Positions 42,414 to 50,800 of a stretch of DNA of 64,000 nt are shown here, in pieces. Numbering within the stretch: position 1 is the stretch's first letter; every line of letters starts with the position of its first letter. The notes beneath the pieces are model-generated. The model was not told where the DNA came from. It saw only the letters and a list, made by a program, of their open reading frames with translations, and searched no databases. This stretch comes from CAWBYL01 sp963793025 (lineage in GTDB: Bacteria > Actinomycetota > Acidimicrobiia > Acidimicrobiales > Acidimicrobilacustridaceae). Both the position numbers and the translations under genes were made by a program. The stretch lies in the NCBI GenBank assembly GCA_963793025.1, contig CAWBYL010000006.1:744001-808000 (forward strand), given 5' to 3'.

Positions 42414-42997
42414 ATGAGCACCGACGTCGACGAGTTGGTCGACTCGGCCCGAGCGGGTGATCGAGGAGCGTTCGACGCCCTCGTCCGGGCCACCTACGTC
42501 GACACCTACACGCTGGCCCATCGCCTCACCGGCGACGAGGACGACGCTCGCGACGTGGTCCAGGAGGCCTACCTGCGGGCCTTTCGGGGGCTGCGCCGGT
42601 TCCGGGGCGATGCCCAGTTCACGACCTGGCTGTATCGCATCACCGCCAACTGCGCGTCGACCCACCTCGGCCGTCGGCGCCGGCACCGCCACGAAGAGCT
42701 CGACGACGAGCTGCCCCTCGACGACCTGCGCCCGGCCAGCGACCCCGTCGGGCGGGCCGAGAACGGCCAGCTCCGGGAACGGCTCCAGGCCGCGCTGCTC
42801 GCCCTTCCCCCCGCCTACGGGCCGTGGTCGTGCTGCGAGACGTCTATGACCTGTCCCACGACGCCATCGCCGCCGAGCTCGGCATCTCGGAGTCGGCGGC
42901 CAAGGTCCGGCTGCACCGGGCCCGGCGCAAGCTCCGCGACGACGTGTTCCTGCGAGACGCCCAGTCCGGCGAGGGGGAGCGGGCCCGTGCCGTGTGA
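42414..42997 (+). pseudogene. ECF-type sigma-70 factor gene with a one-base frameshift
   Basis: Residues 1-135 from ATG 42414 contain sigma region 2 (DEDDARDVVQEAYLRAFRGL, then FTTWLYRITANCA). The reading frame is then lost between 42818 and 42819: the region 4 helix-turn-helix (VVVLRDVYDLSHDAIAAELG, ISESAAKVRLHRARRKL) continues in the -1 frame and ends at TGA 42997. Inserting one C after TAC at 42818 restores a normal LPPAYRAVVVL junction and a 194-residue protein. It could be a real mutation, a sequencing error or, less likely, programmed frameshifting. The coupled anti-sigma gene follows. Confidence 0.85.
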
Positions 42998-43331
42998 CCG
43001 CCTCACCGAGCGGCTCGCGGCGGCCGTGGACGACGCCTCGGCCCTCGGCGAGCTCGAATGGGCCCACGTCGCCCAGTGCCTGCGGTGCCAGGCCGACCTG
43101 GCCCAGTACCGCCGCCTCCGCCGTCTGCTCGCCAACCTGGGCGACGAGCGCCAGGTGCCGACCCCGGAGCTGCTCGCCGGTCTGCTGGCCGACCTCGACG
43201 TGGCCATGGACCGCCAGGAGCGCCACCGCCACGCCGGTCGCCGGGCGGCGTACTTCGGCGGGCTGGCTGCGGCCACGGCCGCCGGGGTGGGGGGCGTGCT
43301 CGTGTTGGCCACCCGTCGACGCCCGGCCTGA
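42987..43331 (+). CDS. Anti-sigma factor with ZAS-type zinc motif
   Basis: From GTG 42987 the product is 114 residues and overlaps the end of the sigma gene in another frame. The HVAQCLRC sequence is the Hx3Cx2C zinc motif of anti-sigma factors. A C-terminal hydrophobic stretch (FGGLAAATAAGVGGVLVLAT) suggests a membrane anchor with almost no external part. It would hold the neighbouring ECF sigma factor inactive. If the sigma gene is truly broken, this protein lacks its partner. Confidence 0.75.
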   Translation: MPCDRLTERLAAAVDDASALGELEWAHVAQCLRCQADLAQYRRLRRLLANLGDERQVPTPELLAGLLADLDVAMDRQERHRHAGRRAAYFGGLAAATAAGVGGVLVLATRRRPA

Positions 43332-43333
43332 TC

Positions 43334-43351
43334 GACCGGTTCGCCCCGGTC
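43334..43351 (+). terminator. Possible terminator after the sigma/anti-sigma pair
   Basis: A short stem GACCGG/CCGGTC with a 6-base loop follows the anti-sigma stop by two bases. It is weak and lacks a T-run. Confidence 0.3.
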
Positions 43352-43415
43352 CTTGCCCACCGCCTAGGCTCGTCGATGTTCGGGCCCGCGGGGCCAGCCC
43401 GGCCGCGCCGGCTGG

Positions 43416-43421
43416 TATCCT
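43416..43421 (+). promoter_or_regulatory. Probable extended -10 element of tRNA-Trp/secE
   Basis: TGGTATCCT contains an extended -10 (TGN) with TATCCT, 23 bases before the tRNA-Trp 5' end. No good -35 is visible, which fits extended -10 promoters. It lies in a 113-base gap otherwise without features. Confidence 0.4.
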
Positions 43422-43444
43422 CGAGGGCTCGTACGAATGCCCCT

Positions 43445-43517
43445 AGGGCAGTAGCTCAACTGGTAGAGCACCGGTCTCCAAAACCGACGGTTGGGGGTTC
43501 GAGTCCCTCCTGCCCTG
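43445..43517 (+). tRNA. tRNA-Trp (anticodon CCA)
   Basis: Acceptor AGGGCAG pairs with CTGCCCT, D-stem GCTC/GAGC, anticodon stem CCGGT/ACCGA-type around loop CTCCAAA with anticodon CCA, T-arm GGGGG TTCGAGT CCCTC-type, discriminator G. CCA is not encoded. tRNA-Trp directly before secE-nusG is a widely conserved arrangement. Confidence 0.94.
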
Positions 43518-43560
43518 CTCCGTCCCCAACACCCGCAACCCGTTGGTGGGAAGTCTTGTC

Positions 43561-43857
43561 ATGGCCCTGAACCGAGAACAGAAGCGCATGCTGCAGCGCC
43601 AGGGCGAGCTCGGCCCCGATGGCGAGCCTCTCCGCACGCGCCGAGGTCCCCAGACCCGCCAGCAGAAGGACCGCACCGGTCCGACCGAGTTCGCTCGCGA
43701 GGTGCGCTCCGAGCTGCGCAAGGTCGCCTGGCCCACCAAGTCGCAGACCCTCAACTACTCCCTCATCACGTTCATCACCCTCGTCGTGTTCACACTGCTG
43801 ATCTTCGGGATCGACTGGGTGTTCTCCGAGGCCGTCCTGAAACTGTTCAACGTCTAA
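43561..43857 (+). CDS. secE: Preprotein translocase subunit SecE
   Basis: This 98-residue protein has a basic N-terminal half, the conserved amphipathic EFAREVRSELRKVAWPTKSQ helix and one C-terminal membrane helix (SLITFITLVVFTLLIFGIDWV). It clamps SecY in the translocon. ATG 43561 is chosen because GGGAAG lies eight bases upstream. The TAA stop is directly followed by the nusG ATG. Confidence 0.94.
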   Translation: MALNREQKRMLQRQGELGPDGEPLRTRRGPQTRQQKDRTGPTEFAREVRSELRKVAWPTKSQTLNYSLITFITLVVFTLLIFGIDWVFSEAVLKLFNV

Positions 43858-44634
43858 ATGACCTCCCTTCCGAACGACGACAGCCAACTGCCTGAGCAGG
43901 ACGCCGTCGATTCCCAACTCAGCCCCGTCGAGCCTCCGGCCGACGAGGTCGAGGACACCGCACCGACCGAGACCACCGACGGCGACGCCGCCCCGGTCGA
44001 GGCCGCGACTGCAACCGAACCCGAGGGCGAGGTGCTCGACACCGACGAGCTGCTCGAGGAGGCTCGGCCCCGACCGCAGAGCCCCTTCGACCGGCCCGGC
44101 CGCTGGTTCGTGGTGCACACCCAGTCGGGCTACGAGAAGAAGGTCAAGCAGAACCTCGAAGCCCGTATCTCCTCCATGAACATGGAGGAGCACATCCACG
44201 AGGTCGTCATCCCCATGGAGGACGTCGTCGAGTTCAAGAACGGCAAGAAGCAGGTCGTCCAGAAGAAGGTCTTCCCGGGCTACCTGCTCGTCCGTTGCGA
44301 GATGGACGACGACTCGTGGTACGTGATCCGCAACACCCCCGGCGTCACCGGGTTCGTCGGCCAGGGCGCCAAGCCGTCGCCGCTTCCCCGTCGCGACGTC
44401 GAGAACTTTCTCCAGGTCAAGGAGGAGGGCGAGGAAGCCGCTCCCAAGCGAGGCAAGCCCCGGCTCGAGTACGAGCAGGGCGAGACCGTCCGCGTCAAGG
44501 AAGGCCCCTTCGCCGATTTCTCCGGCGAGATCGTGGAGATCAACGAGGACCAGCTCAAGGTCAAGGTCCTCGTCAACATCTTCGGCCGGGAGACCCCGGT
44601 CGAGCTCGAGTTCTCCCAGGTCGCCAAGCTCTAG
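43858..44634 (+). CDS. nusG: Transcription termination/antitermination protein NusG
   Basis: This 258-residue protein has an NGN domain starting near residue 81 (GRWFVVHTQSGYEKKVKQNL) and a C-terminal KOW domain (GETVRVKEGPFADFSGEI). Residues 1-78 are an acidic, Pro/Ala-rich extension, typical in kind for actinobacterial NusG. It binds RNA polymerase and links it to Rho or the ribosome. It starts immediately after the secE stop, so the two are translated together. Confidence 0.95.
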   Translation: MTSLPNDDSQLPEQDAVDSQLSPVEPPADEVEDTAPTETTDGDAAPVEAATATEPEGEVLDTDELLEEARPRPQSPFDRPGRWFVVHTQSGYEKKVKQNLEARISSMNMEEHIHEVVIPMEDVVEFKNGKKQVVQKKVFPGYLLVRCEMDDDSWYVIRNTPGVTGFVGQGAKPSPLPRRDVENFLQVKEEGEEAAPKRGKPRLEYEQGETVRVKEGPFADFSGEIVEINEDQLKVKVLVNIFGRETPVELEFSQVAKL

Positions 44635-44750
44635 CAAGGCACCGGCGGAGCCGGTCGAGTTGTCAACGGCGGCGCCAGCCGCCAAAGTGGTCCGTCGCGC
44701 CACCGCCCGTCCGGGCCGCGTGACGAACGAACGAGAAGCGAGTCGAGGAC

Positions 44751-45176
44751 ATGGCCAAGAAGAAGGTTACGGCCGTCGTGAAGATCCAGATCCCCGCAGG
44801 CGGCGCCACTCCGGCGCCTCCGGTGGGTACTGCTCTGGGCCCGCACGGTGTGGCGATCATGGACTTCTGCAAGGAGTACAACGCCAAGACCGAAGCACAG
44901 CGGGGCACCATCGTCCCCGTGGAGATCACGGTCTTCGAGGACCGGTCCTTCAGCTTCATCCTGAAGACCCCACCCACCTCGGTGCTCATCAAGGCCGCCG
45001 CGGGCATCGACAAGGCGTCCCAGACGCCGTCGAAGGCCACCGCCGGCTCGATCACCGAGGCCCAGGTCACCGAGATCGCCCAGACCAAGATGCCCGACCT
45101 CAACGCCAACGACCTCGAGGCCGCTCGTCTCCAGGTCGCCGGCACCGCCCGCTCCATGGGCATCGAAGTCGTCTGA
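44751..45176 (+). CDS. rplK: Large ribosomal subunit protein uL11
   Basis: This 141-residue protein matches L11 throughout: VVKIQIPAGGATPAPPVGTA with the thiostrepton-region prolines, LGPHGVAIMDFCKEYNA, and PDLNANDLEAARLQVAGTA near the end. It forms the GTPase-associated centre base with 23S rRNA. A 116-base spacer after nusG holds two small hairpins (ACCGGC/GCCGGT and GGCGGC/GCCGCC) but no clear terminator. Confidence 0.97.
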   Translation: MAKKKVTAVVKIQIPAGGATPAPPVGTALGPHGVAIMDFCKEYNAKTEAQRGTIVPVEITVFEDRSFSFILKTPPTSVLIKAAAGIDKASQTPSKATAGSITEAQVTEIAQTKMPDLNANDLEAARLQVAGTARSMGIEVV

Positions 45177-45285
45177 TCCACCCCGTCCGGTCCGTCCGGA
45201 CTGCCTGACCGGGAGCACCTCGCCCGGCAGGTCCACCTGCGCCCCACCCCGTTGCGAGCGGGGCGCCCGACCCGAGGGAGCCTTC

Positions 45286-46002
45286 ATGGCGCAGCACGGA
45301 AAGAAGTACACCGACGCCACGCGTCGGTACGACCGCACTCAGCACCACACGGTGATCGAGGCCGTCGAGCTGGCCCGGAGCCTGGCCAGCGCCAAGTTCG
45401 ACGAGACGCTGGAGCTGGCGACCAAGCTCGGCGTCGACCCCCGCAAGGCCGACCAGATGGTGCGGGGCACGGTGGCTCTCCCCTCGGGAACCGGCACCGA
45501 CGTGCGCGTCGCCGTGTTCGCCCAGGGTGATGCGGCCACCGCCGCTCGCGAGGCCGGGGCTGACATCGTCGGCGCCGAGGACCTCATCGCGCAGGTCGAG
45601 GGCGGGATGCTCGACTTCGACGTCGCCATCGCCACGCCCGACCTCATGCCCCAGGTCGGCAAGCTGGGCCGCTCGCTCGGTCCTCGCGGCCTGATGCCGA
45701 ACCCCAAGACCGGCACCGTCACCGTCGACGTGGCCAAGGCTGTGACCGACTTCAAGGGCGGCAAGGTCGAGTACCGCACCGATCGCTTCGGGAACGTCCA
45801 CGTACCCGTGGGCAAGGTGAGCTTCGACACGGCGGCGTTGGTGGCCAACCTCCGCGCCGTGCTCGAGGAGCTCGAGCGGGCCAAGCCGTCCACGGCCAAG
45901 GGTCGCTACTTCCGTCGCGTGGTGGTCTCCACCACGATGGGCCCGAGCATCCAGATCGACACCCAGCGGATGCTCGCCGTCGAGGAGAACGCACCCGCCT
46001 GA
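45286..46002 (+). CDS. rplA: Large ribosomal subunit protein uL1
   Basis: This 238-residue protein starts KKYTDATRRYDRTQHHTVIE and contains the family segments KLGRSLGPRGLMPNPKTGTV and KGGKVEYRTDRFGNVHVPVG. It forms the L1 stalk and in many bacteria represses its own operon by binding the mRNA. The 109-base spacer after rplK contains a CCCCG/CGGGG hairpin and a GAGGGAG ribosome site. Length matches the family. Confidence 0.97.
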   Translation: MAQHGKKYTDATRRYDRTQHHTVIEAVELARSLASAKFDETLELATKLGVDPRKADQMVRGTVALPSGTGTDVRVAVFAQGDAATAAREAGADIVGAEDLIAQVEGGMLDFDVAIATPDLMPQVGKLGRSLGPRGLMPNPKTGTVTVDVAKAVTDFKGGKVEYRTDRFGNVHVPVGKVSFDTAALVANLRAVLEELERAKPSTAKGRYFRRVVVSTTMGPSIQIDTQRMLAVEENAPA

Positions 46003-46326
46003 CGCCGTGTTGGTGGCGGCCACGCTGATCCCGCTACCCTTCCGACCCACGGGCCCGGCTCGCCGGGCCACCACAACCGAGACCGCTCGCCGCAGACATC
46101 CGGTGCCCCTCGGGGCGTAACGGGCCAGTCCTTTCCGACAGAAGGGCCCACCTGACGAGGCGAACCTCCGCACCACGGGGCGTTCGCGCGAAAGCGGCGG
46201 ACGTCCCGTCGTCTCTTTTTCGTCGACGGGACACCAAGGGACACCTCCGGGTGTCCACCCCGGTGCCCGACGGGTACCGGTTCCCACCGGCGCTCCGGCG
46301 CCGGTCGACCCGAGAGAGGAGGTGCG
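46003..46326 (+). promoter_or_regulatory. rplJ leader region (324 bases, structured)
   Basis: No gene is seen. TACCCT (46035-46040) is a weak -10 candidate. Downstream come several stems: GGCCCGGC/GCCGGGCC near 46050-46070, and a perfect 9-bp stem GTCCCGTCG (46203-46211) with CGACGGGAC (46224-46232) around a T-rich loop. A GGGACACC/GGTGTCC stem follows. Position and structure fit the autoregulatory leader bound by the L10-L12 complex in many bacteria, but I cannot confirm the conserved kink-turn by eye. Confidence 0.5.
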
Positions 46327-47094
46327 ATGGACAACCCGAGACCGGAGAAGGTGGCCGTGGTCGACGAGGTGCGTGAGCGCTTCGAAGGCTCCGATGCGGC
46401 CCTGCTCACGGAGTACCGCGGCATCAACGTCGGCGAGCTCGCCGCCCTGCGCCGTGCCCTGCGTGAGGCCGGTGGCGAGTACAAGGTCTACAAGAACACG
46501 CTCGTGCGCTTCGCGGCGCGCGAGTTGGGACTGGACCTCGACGACCAGCTGACCGGACCGACGGCCATCGCCTTTGTTCCCACCGGTGGCGGCGGAGACC
46601 CCGTCATGGTGGCCAAGGCGCTGCGCGAGTTCGCCAAGGGCAACCCGAACCTGGTGGTGAAGGGCGGTGTCCTCGGCCAGGCGTTGCTGAGCGCCGACGA
46701 TGCCAAGGCCCTGGCCGAGGTCGCTCCCCGCGAGGAGCTGCTGGCCAAGCTGGCCGGTCTCATCGCCGCCCCGATGCAGCAGTTCGCCGGACTGCTCCAG
46801 GCCGTCCCCCGCGACTTCGCCTACGGCCTCGCCGCTCTCATCGAGAAGGGCGGCGCCCCTGGTGCCCCCGCCTCGCCCGAGCCCGAGGCCGCCGAGGAGG
46901 CACCCGCCCCCGAGGCCGACGTGGTCCCGGCGGCCGAGGCCGCCACCGATGCACCCGCCGATGCAGCGACCGACGAGGCTCCGGCTTCCGAGGCCGCTGA
47001 CGTCACCGACACCCCCGACGCCGCAGCCGATGCTCCGGCCGACACCACCGATGATGCCCCGGCCGACGCCGCGGCCGACACCCAGGAGAACTAG
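46327..47094 (+). CDS. rplJ: Large ribosomal subunit protein uL10 with long acidic tail
   Basis: Residues 1-174 are a standard L10: NPRPEKVAVVDEVRERF, ALLTEYRGINVGELAALRR, and the helix that carries the L7/L12 dimers. Residues 175-255 are an extra tail of Ala, Pro, Asp and Glu with several DAPADAA-like repeats, about 80 residues beyond the usual 165-175. It anchors the L12 stalk for factor binding. A strong AGAGAGGAGG site precedes the ATG. It is followed three bases later by rplL. Confidence 0.95.
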   Translation: MDNPRPEKVAVVDEVRERFEGSDAALLTEYRGINVGELAALRRALREAGGEYKVYKNTLVRFAARELGLDLDDQLTGPTAIAFVPTGGGGDPVMVAKALREFAKGNPNLVVKGGVLGQALLSADDAKALAEVAPREELLAKLAGLIAAPMQQFAGLLQAVPRDFAYGLAALIEKGGAPGAPASPEPEAAEEAPAPEADVVPAAEAATDAPADAATDEAPASEAADVTDTPDAAADAPADTTDDAPADAAADTQEN

Positions 47095-47097
47095 ATC

Positions 47098-47484
47098 ATG
47101 GCCACCAAGGAAGAGATCCTCGACGCCATCGCCGGCATGTCCGTCCTCGAGCTCAGCGAGCTCCTGAAGGACTTCGAAGAGAAGTTCGGCGTCACCGCCG
47201 CTGCTCCGGTCGCCGCTGCCGCAGCCCCGGCTGCCGGTGGCGCCGGTGGCGGCGAGGCCGCTGCCGAGGAGAAGGACGAGTTCGACGTCATCCTCACCGG
47301 TGCCGGCGACAAGAAGATCCAGGTCATCAAGGAGGTGCGCTCGCTCACCAGCCTCGGACTCAAGGAGGCCAAGGACCTGGTGGACGGTGCTCCCAAGACC
47401 GTCCTGGAGAACGCCACCAAGGAAGACGCCGAGAAGGCCAAGGCCGCCCTCGAGGGTGCCGGCGCCTCCGTGGAGCTCAAGTAG
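47098..47484 (+). CDS. rplL: Large ribosomal subunit protein bL12
   Basis: This 128-residue protein has the N-terminal dimerisation domain (SVLELSELLKDFEEKFGV), an Ala/Gly hinge, and the C-terminal factor-binding domain with KIQVIKEVRSLTSLGLKEAK. Present in several copies on L10, it recruits EF-Tu and EF-G. Codons are the C-ending local type, unlike tuf, although both genes must be very highly expressed. A hairpin lies just after the stop. Confidence 0.97.
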   Translation: MATKEEILDAIAGMSVLELSELLKDFEEKFGVTAAAPVAAAAAPAAGGAGGGEAAAEEKDEFDVILTGAGDKKIQVIKEVRSLTSLGLKEAKDLVDGAPKTVLENATKEDAEKAKAALEGAGASVELK

Positions 47485-47618
47485 TCCGTTTCCATGGCGG
47501 CGCGAAGCGCCGCGGTGGGTCTCGGTCGCTGCGCTTCCCCTCGTCCCCGGTTTTTCCGGGGCGGCGCGGGATTTCGTGGCGCCGCTCGAGGACCAGGCAG
47601 TTCACCCTCTGGGTGAGG

Positions 47619-47647
47619 AACGGCCCGCCCTGCGTGGCGGGTCGTTT
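47619..47647 (+). terminator. Intrinsic terminator or attenuator between rplL and rpoB
   Basis: An 11-bp stem (47619-47629 with 47636-47646, one G-U pair) with a 6-base loop is followed by TTT. It lies 135 bases after rplL and upstream of the rpoB promoters, in the place where partial termination is known between rplL and rpoB in other bacteria. Confidence 0.6.
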
Positions 47648-47660
47648 CGCGCCCGGATGC

Positions 47661-47689
47661 TTGACCGATCGGGCCAAGACCTTTACTGT
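47661..47689 (+). promoter_or_regulatory. rpoB promoter candidate P1
   Basis: TTGACC (47661-47666) and TACTGT (47684-47689) are separated by exactly 17 bases, close to the housekeeping sigma consensus. It lies 14 bases after the terminator stem and 209 bases before the rpoB start. Confidence 0.65.
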
Positions 47690-47765
47690 GCCGCTCAATC
47701 TGACCGGGGTAGAAGTGGATGATCCCCCGAGTGAGCGCCTCGATTTCCGTTTTCGGAGCCCGGGG

Positions 47766-47794
47766 TTGCTCTTATCGGCGCGCACCCCTAAGAT
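47766..47794 (+). promoter_or_regulatory. rpoB promoter candidate P2
   Basis: TTGCTC (47766-47771) and TAAGAT (47789-47794) are also 17 bases apart. The start point would fall near 47801, about 100 bases before the rpoB start. Two tandem promoters would allow separate growth-rate control of RNA polymerase synthesis. Confidence 0.6.
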
Positions 47795-47898
47795 CACGGG
47801 TTGCCGCGCTCGCCCCTGACGTCGCTCCGTCGTCGATCCCGACGATGACCCGCGCCCGGGCTGTGGTGAACCTCGCCCGCCCTACCGAGGAGTAGTCC

Positions 47899-50800
47899 TT
47901 GCCTTCTCGCACGCCGGTTCGGGAACGTTATTCGTTCGCCAACCTCGATGATGTCCTCCAGCTGCCCGATCTGATCGCCATCCAGCGCGAATCGTTCGAG
48001 TGGTTCCTCCACCACGGTCTCGCGGAGACATTCCGCGACATCAGTCCGATCAAGGACTTCACCGAGACGCTCCAGCTCGAGCTGGAGTTCGATCCTGACG
48101 ACGAGGACCTGCGTCCTCCGCCCAAGTTCACGGTGGAGGAGTGCAAGGAGAAGGACATGACCTTCTCCGCTCCGATCTTCGTGAGGGCCCGCTTCATGAA
48201 CGCGGCCACCGGCGAGATCAAGGAGCAGACCGTGTTCATGGGGGACTTCCCCATGATGACGGACAAGGGCACCTTCGTGATCAACGGCACCGAGCGTGTC
48301 GTGGTGTCCCAGCTCGTTCGCTCGCCCGGCGTCATCTTCCAGCCCGGTGAGCGGTTCCGTCTGCGGAACCTGCAGAAGCACCAGCTCGTCACCGGCACCA
48401 TCCACCCCTACCGCGGCGAGTGGATCGAGTTCGACGTCGAGCAGAAGCCGGGCAAGGACGTCACCGCCGGCGCCCGCGTCGCCCGCAAGCGTCGCCTCAG
48501 CCTGTTCGTGTTGCTCCGGGCCCTCGGCTACGACGAGGAGAACCACCCGGGGTTCCTCGACCGCTTCGTGCGCCACTTCGACTTCCTCGAGGGGCAGTGG
48601 GAGAAGGACCGCGAGCTCGCGCCCACCCAGGACGAGGCACTGGTCGAGATCTACAAGCGGGCCCGCCCCGGCGAGCCGCCCTCGGTCGAGTCGGCCAAGG
48701 CCTACTTCCGCAACGCCTTCTTCGAGAGCCGGCGCTACGACCTCTCCCGCGTGGGCCGCTACAAGCTGAACCGGAAGCTCGGCCCGGAGCTCGACAAGAT
48801 CGAGAGCCTCTTCGGCATCGAGCTCGAGCGGCCCGAGCCGGATCAGTCCGTGCTCACCCCGGCCGAGGTCCTGGCCGCCACCACGTACCTGCTGAACCTG
48901 GTCAACGCCGAGCCGGGCTACCGCCTCGACGATCAGGACCACTTCGCCAACCGTCGTATCCGTTCGGTCGGCGAGCTGATCCAGAACCAGGTCCGCATCG
49001 GGCTGTCCCGCATGGAGCGGGTGGTGCGCGAGCGCATGACCACCCAGGACGTGGAGGCCATCACGCCTCAGACGCTCATCAACATCCGTCCGGTCGTGGC
49101 CGCCATCAAGGAGTTCTTCGGGACCTCCCAGCTGTCGCAGTTCATGGACCAGGTGAACCCCCTGTCGGGCCTCACCCACCGCCGCCGGCTCTCGGCCCTC
49201 GGCCCGGGTGGTCTGTCCCGGGAGCGCGCCGGCTTCGAGGTCCGCGACGTCCACTTCAGCCACTACGGCCGCATGTGCCCGATCGAGACCCCTGAGGGTC
49301 CGAACATCGGGCTCATCGGCGCGCTGGCCACCTTCGCCCGGGTCAACGAGTTCGGCTTCATCGAGTCGCCGTACCGCAAGGTGGTCGAGGGTCGGGTCAC
49401 CGACGAGATCGTCTACCTGGCCGCCGACGAGGAGGAGGAGTACGTCGTCGCCCAGGCGAACGCACCCCTCAACCCCGACGGCACCTTCCAGGCCGACCGC
49501 GTCCTGGTCCGGCGCTCGCCGCAGGCCGCCACCCTCGGCGAGCTGAAGCTCATGCTCGAGCGTGACGTCTTCTTCGGTGCCACCACCGAGATCTCCAACG
49601 TGCCGCCCATGGAAGTCCAGCTCATGGACGTGTCGCCCAAGCAGATCGTCTCGGTGGCCACCGCGCTCATCCCCTTCCTCGAGCACGACGACGCCAACCG
49701 GGCCCTCATGGGCGCCAACATGCAGCGCCAGGCCGTCCCGCTGCTGCGGGCCGAGGCTCCGTACATCGGCACCGGCATCGAGTCCCGCGCCGCTCGCGAC
49801 GCGGCCGACATGATCCTCGCCACCGACGACGGCGTGGTCAGCGAGGTCGACGGCGACGCCATCACCGTCGAGTACAAGTCGCAGGGCCGTCGGGTCTACC
49901 GGTTGCTCAAGTTCGAGCGTTCGAACCAGGACACCTGCATCAACCAGAAGCCCATCGTGTCCGAGGGCCAGAAGATCGCCAAGGGCGACATCCTCGCCCA
50001 CGGTCCCTCGACCGACAACGGCGAGTTGGCGCTCGGCAAGAACCTCGTCGTGGCCTTCATGCCGTGGGAGGGCTACAACTTCGAGGACGCCATCATCCTC
50101 TCGGAGCGACTGGTCAAGGACGACGTGCTCACGTCGATCCACATCCACGAGCACGAGATCGACGCCCGCGACACCAAGCTGGGCCCGGAGGAGATCACCC
50201 GGGACATCCCGAACCTCTCCGACGAGATCCTCGCCGACCTCGACGAGCGCGGCATCATCCGCGTCGGCGCCGAGGTGGGGGCGGGCGACGTCCTGGTGGG
50301 CAAGGTCACACCCAAGGGCGAGACCGAGCTCACCCCCGAGGAGCGGCTCCTGCGAGCCATCTTCGGCGAGAAGGCCCGTGAGGTGCGCGACACCTCTCTC
50401 AAGGTGCCCCACGGCGAGTCCGGCAAGGTCATCGACGTCAAGGTGTTCAGCCGTGACGAGAGCCACGAGCTCCCGCCCGGCGTCAACCAGCTGGTGCGGG
50501 TCTACGTGGCCCAGAAGCGCAAGATCAGCGTGGGCGACAAGCTGGCCGGCCGGCACGGCAACAAGGGCGTCATCTCCAAGATCCTCCCGCTCGAGGACAT
50601 GCCCTTCCTGGCCGACGGCACGCCTGTCGACATCATCTTGAACCCCCTCGGCGTCCCCTCCCGGATGAACGTCGGCCAGGTCCTCGAGGCCCACCTGGGC
50701 TACGCGGCCCGCTACGGCTGGTCGATCGACGGGACCACCACCGGCATCGACCCGGTCCGGGGCACCGAGAGCAAGACCCGGCCCACCACGCCGCCGTCGA

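Larger units (their letters stand above)
47485..47898 (+). promoter_or_regulatory. rplL-rpoB intergenic region (414 bases)
   Basis: No gene is seen. In order it holds a GCGGCGC-GAA-GCGCCGC hairpin (47497-47513) inside a sequence that recurs at 61956, an 11-bp terminator-like stem, and two good promoter candidates, all listed separately. The arrangement should partly uncouple rpoBC transcription from the rplJL genes. The last 100 bases are an untranslated leader ending in CGAGGAGTAG before the rpoB TTG. Confidence 0.6.

Noticed and set aside
42120..42420. An N-terminally extended sigma/anti-sigma fusion starting near 42024
   Set aside because: The frame upstream of 42414 lies over tuf and rpmG in another frame and has no coding character. 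The apparent fusion arises from the frameshift inside the sigma gene.
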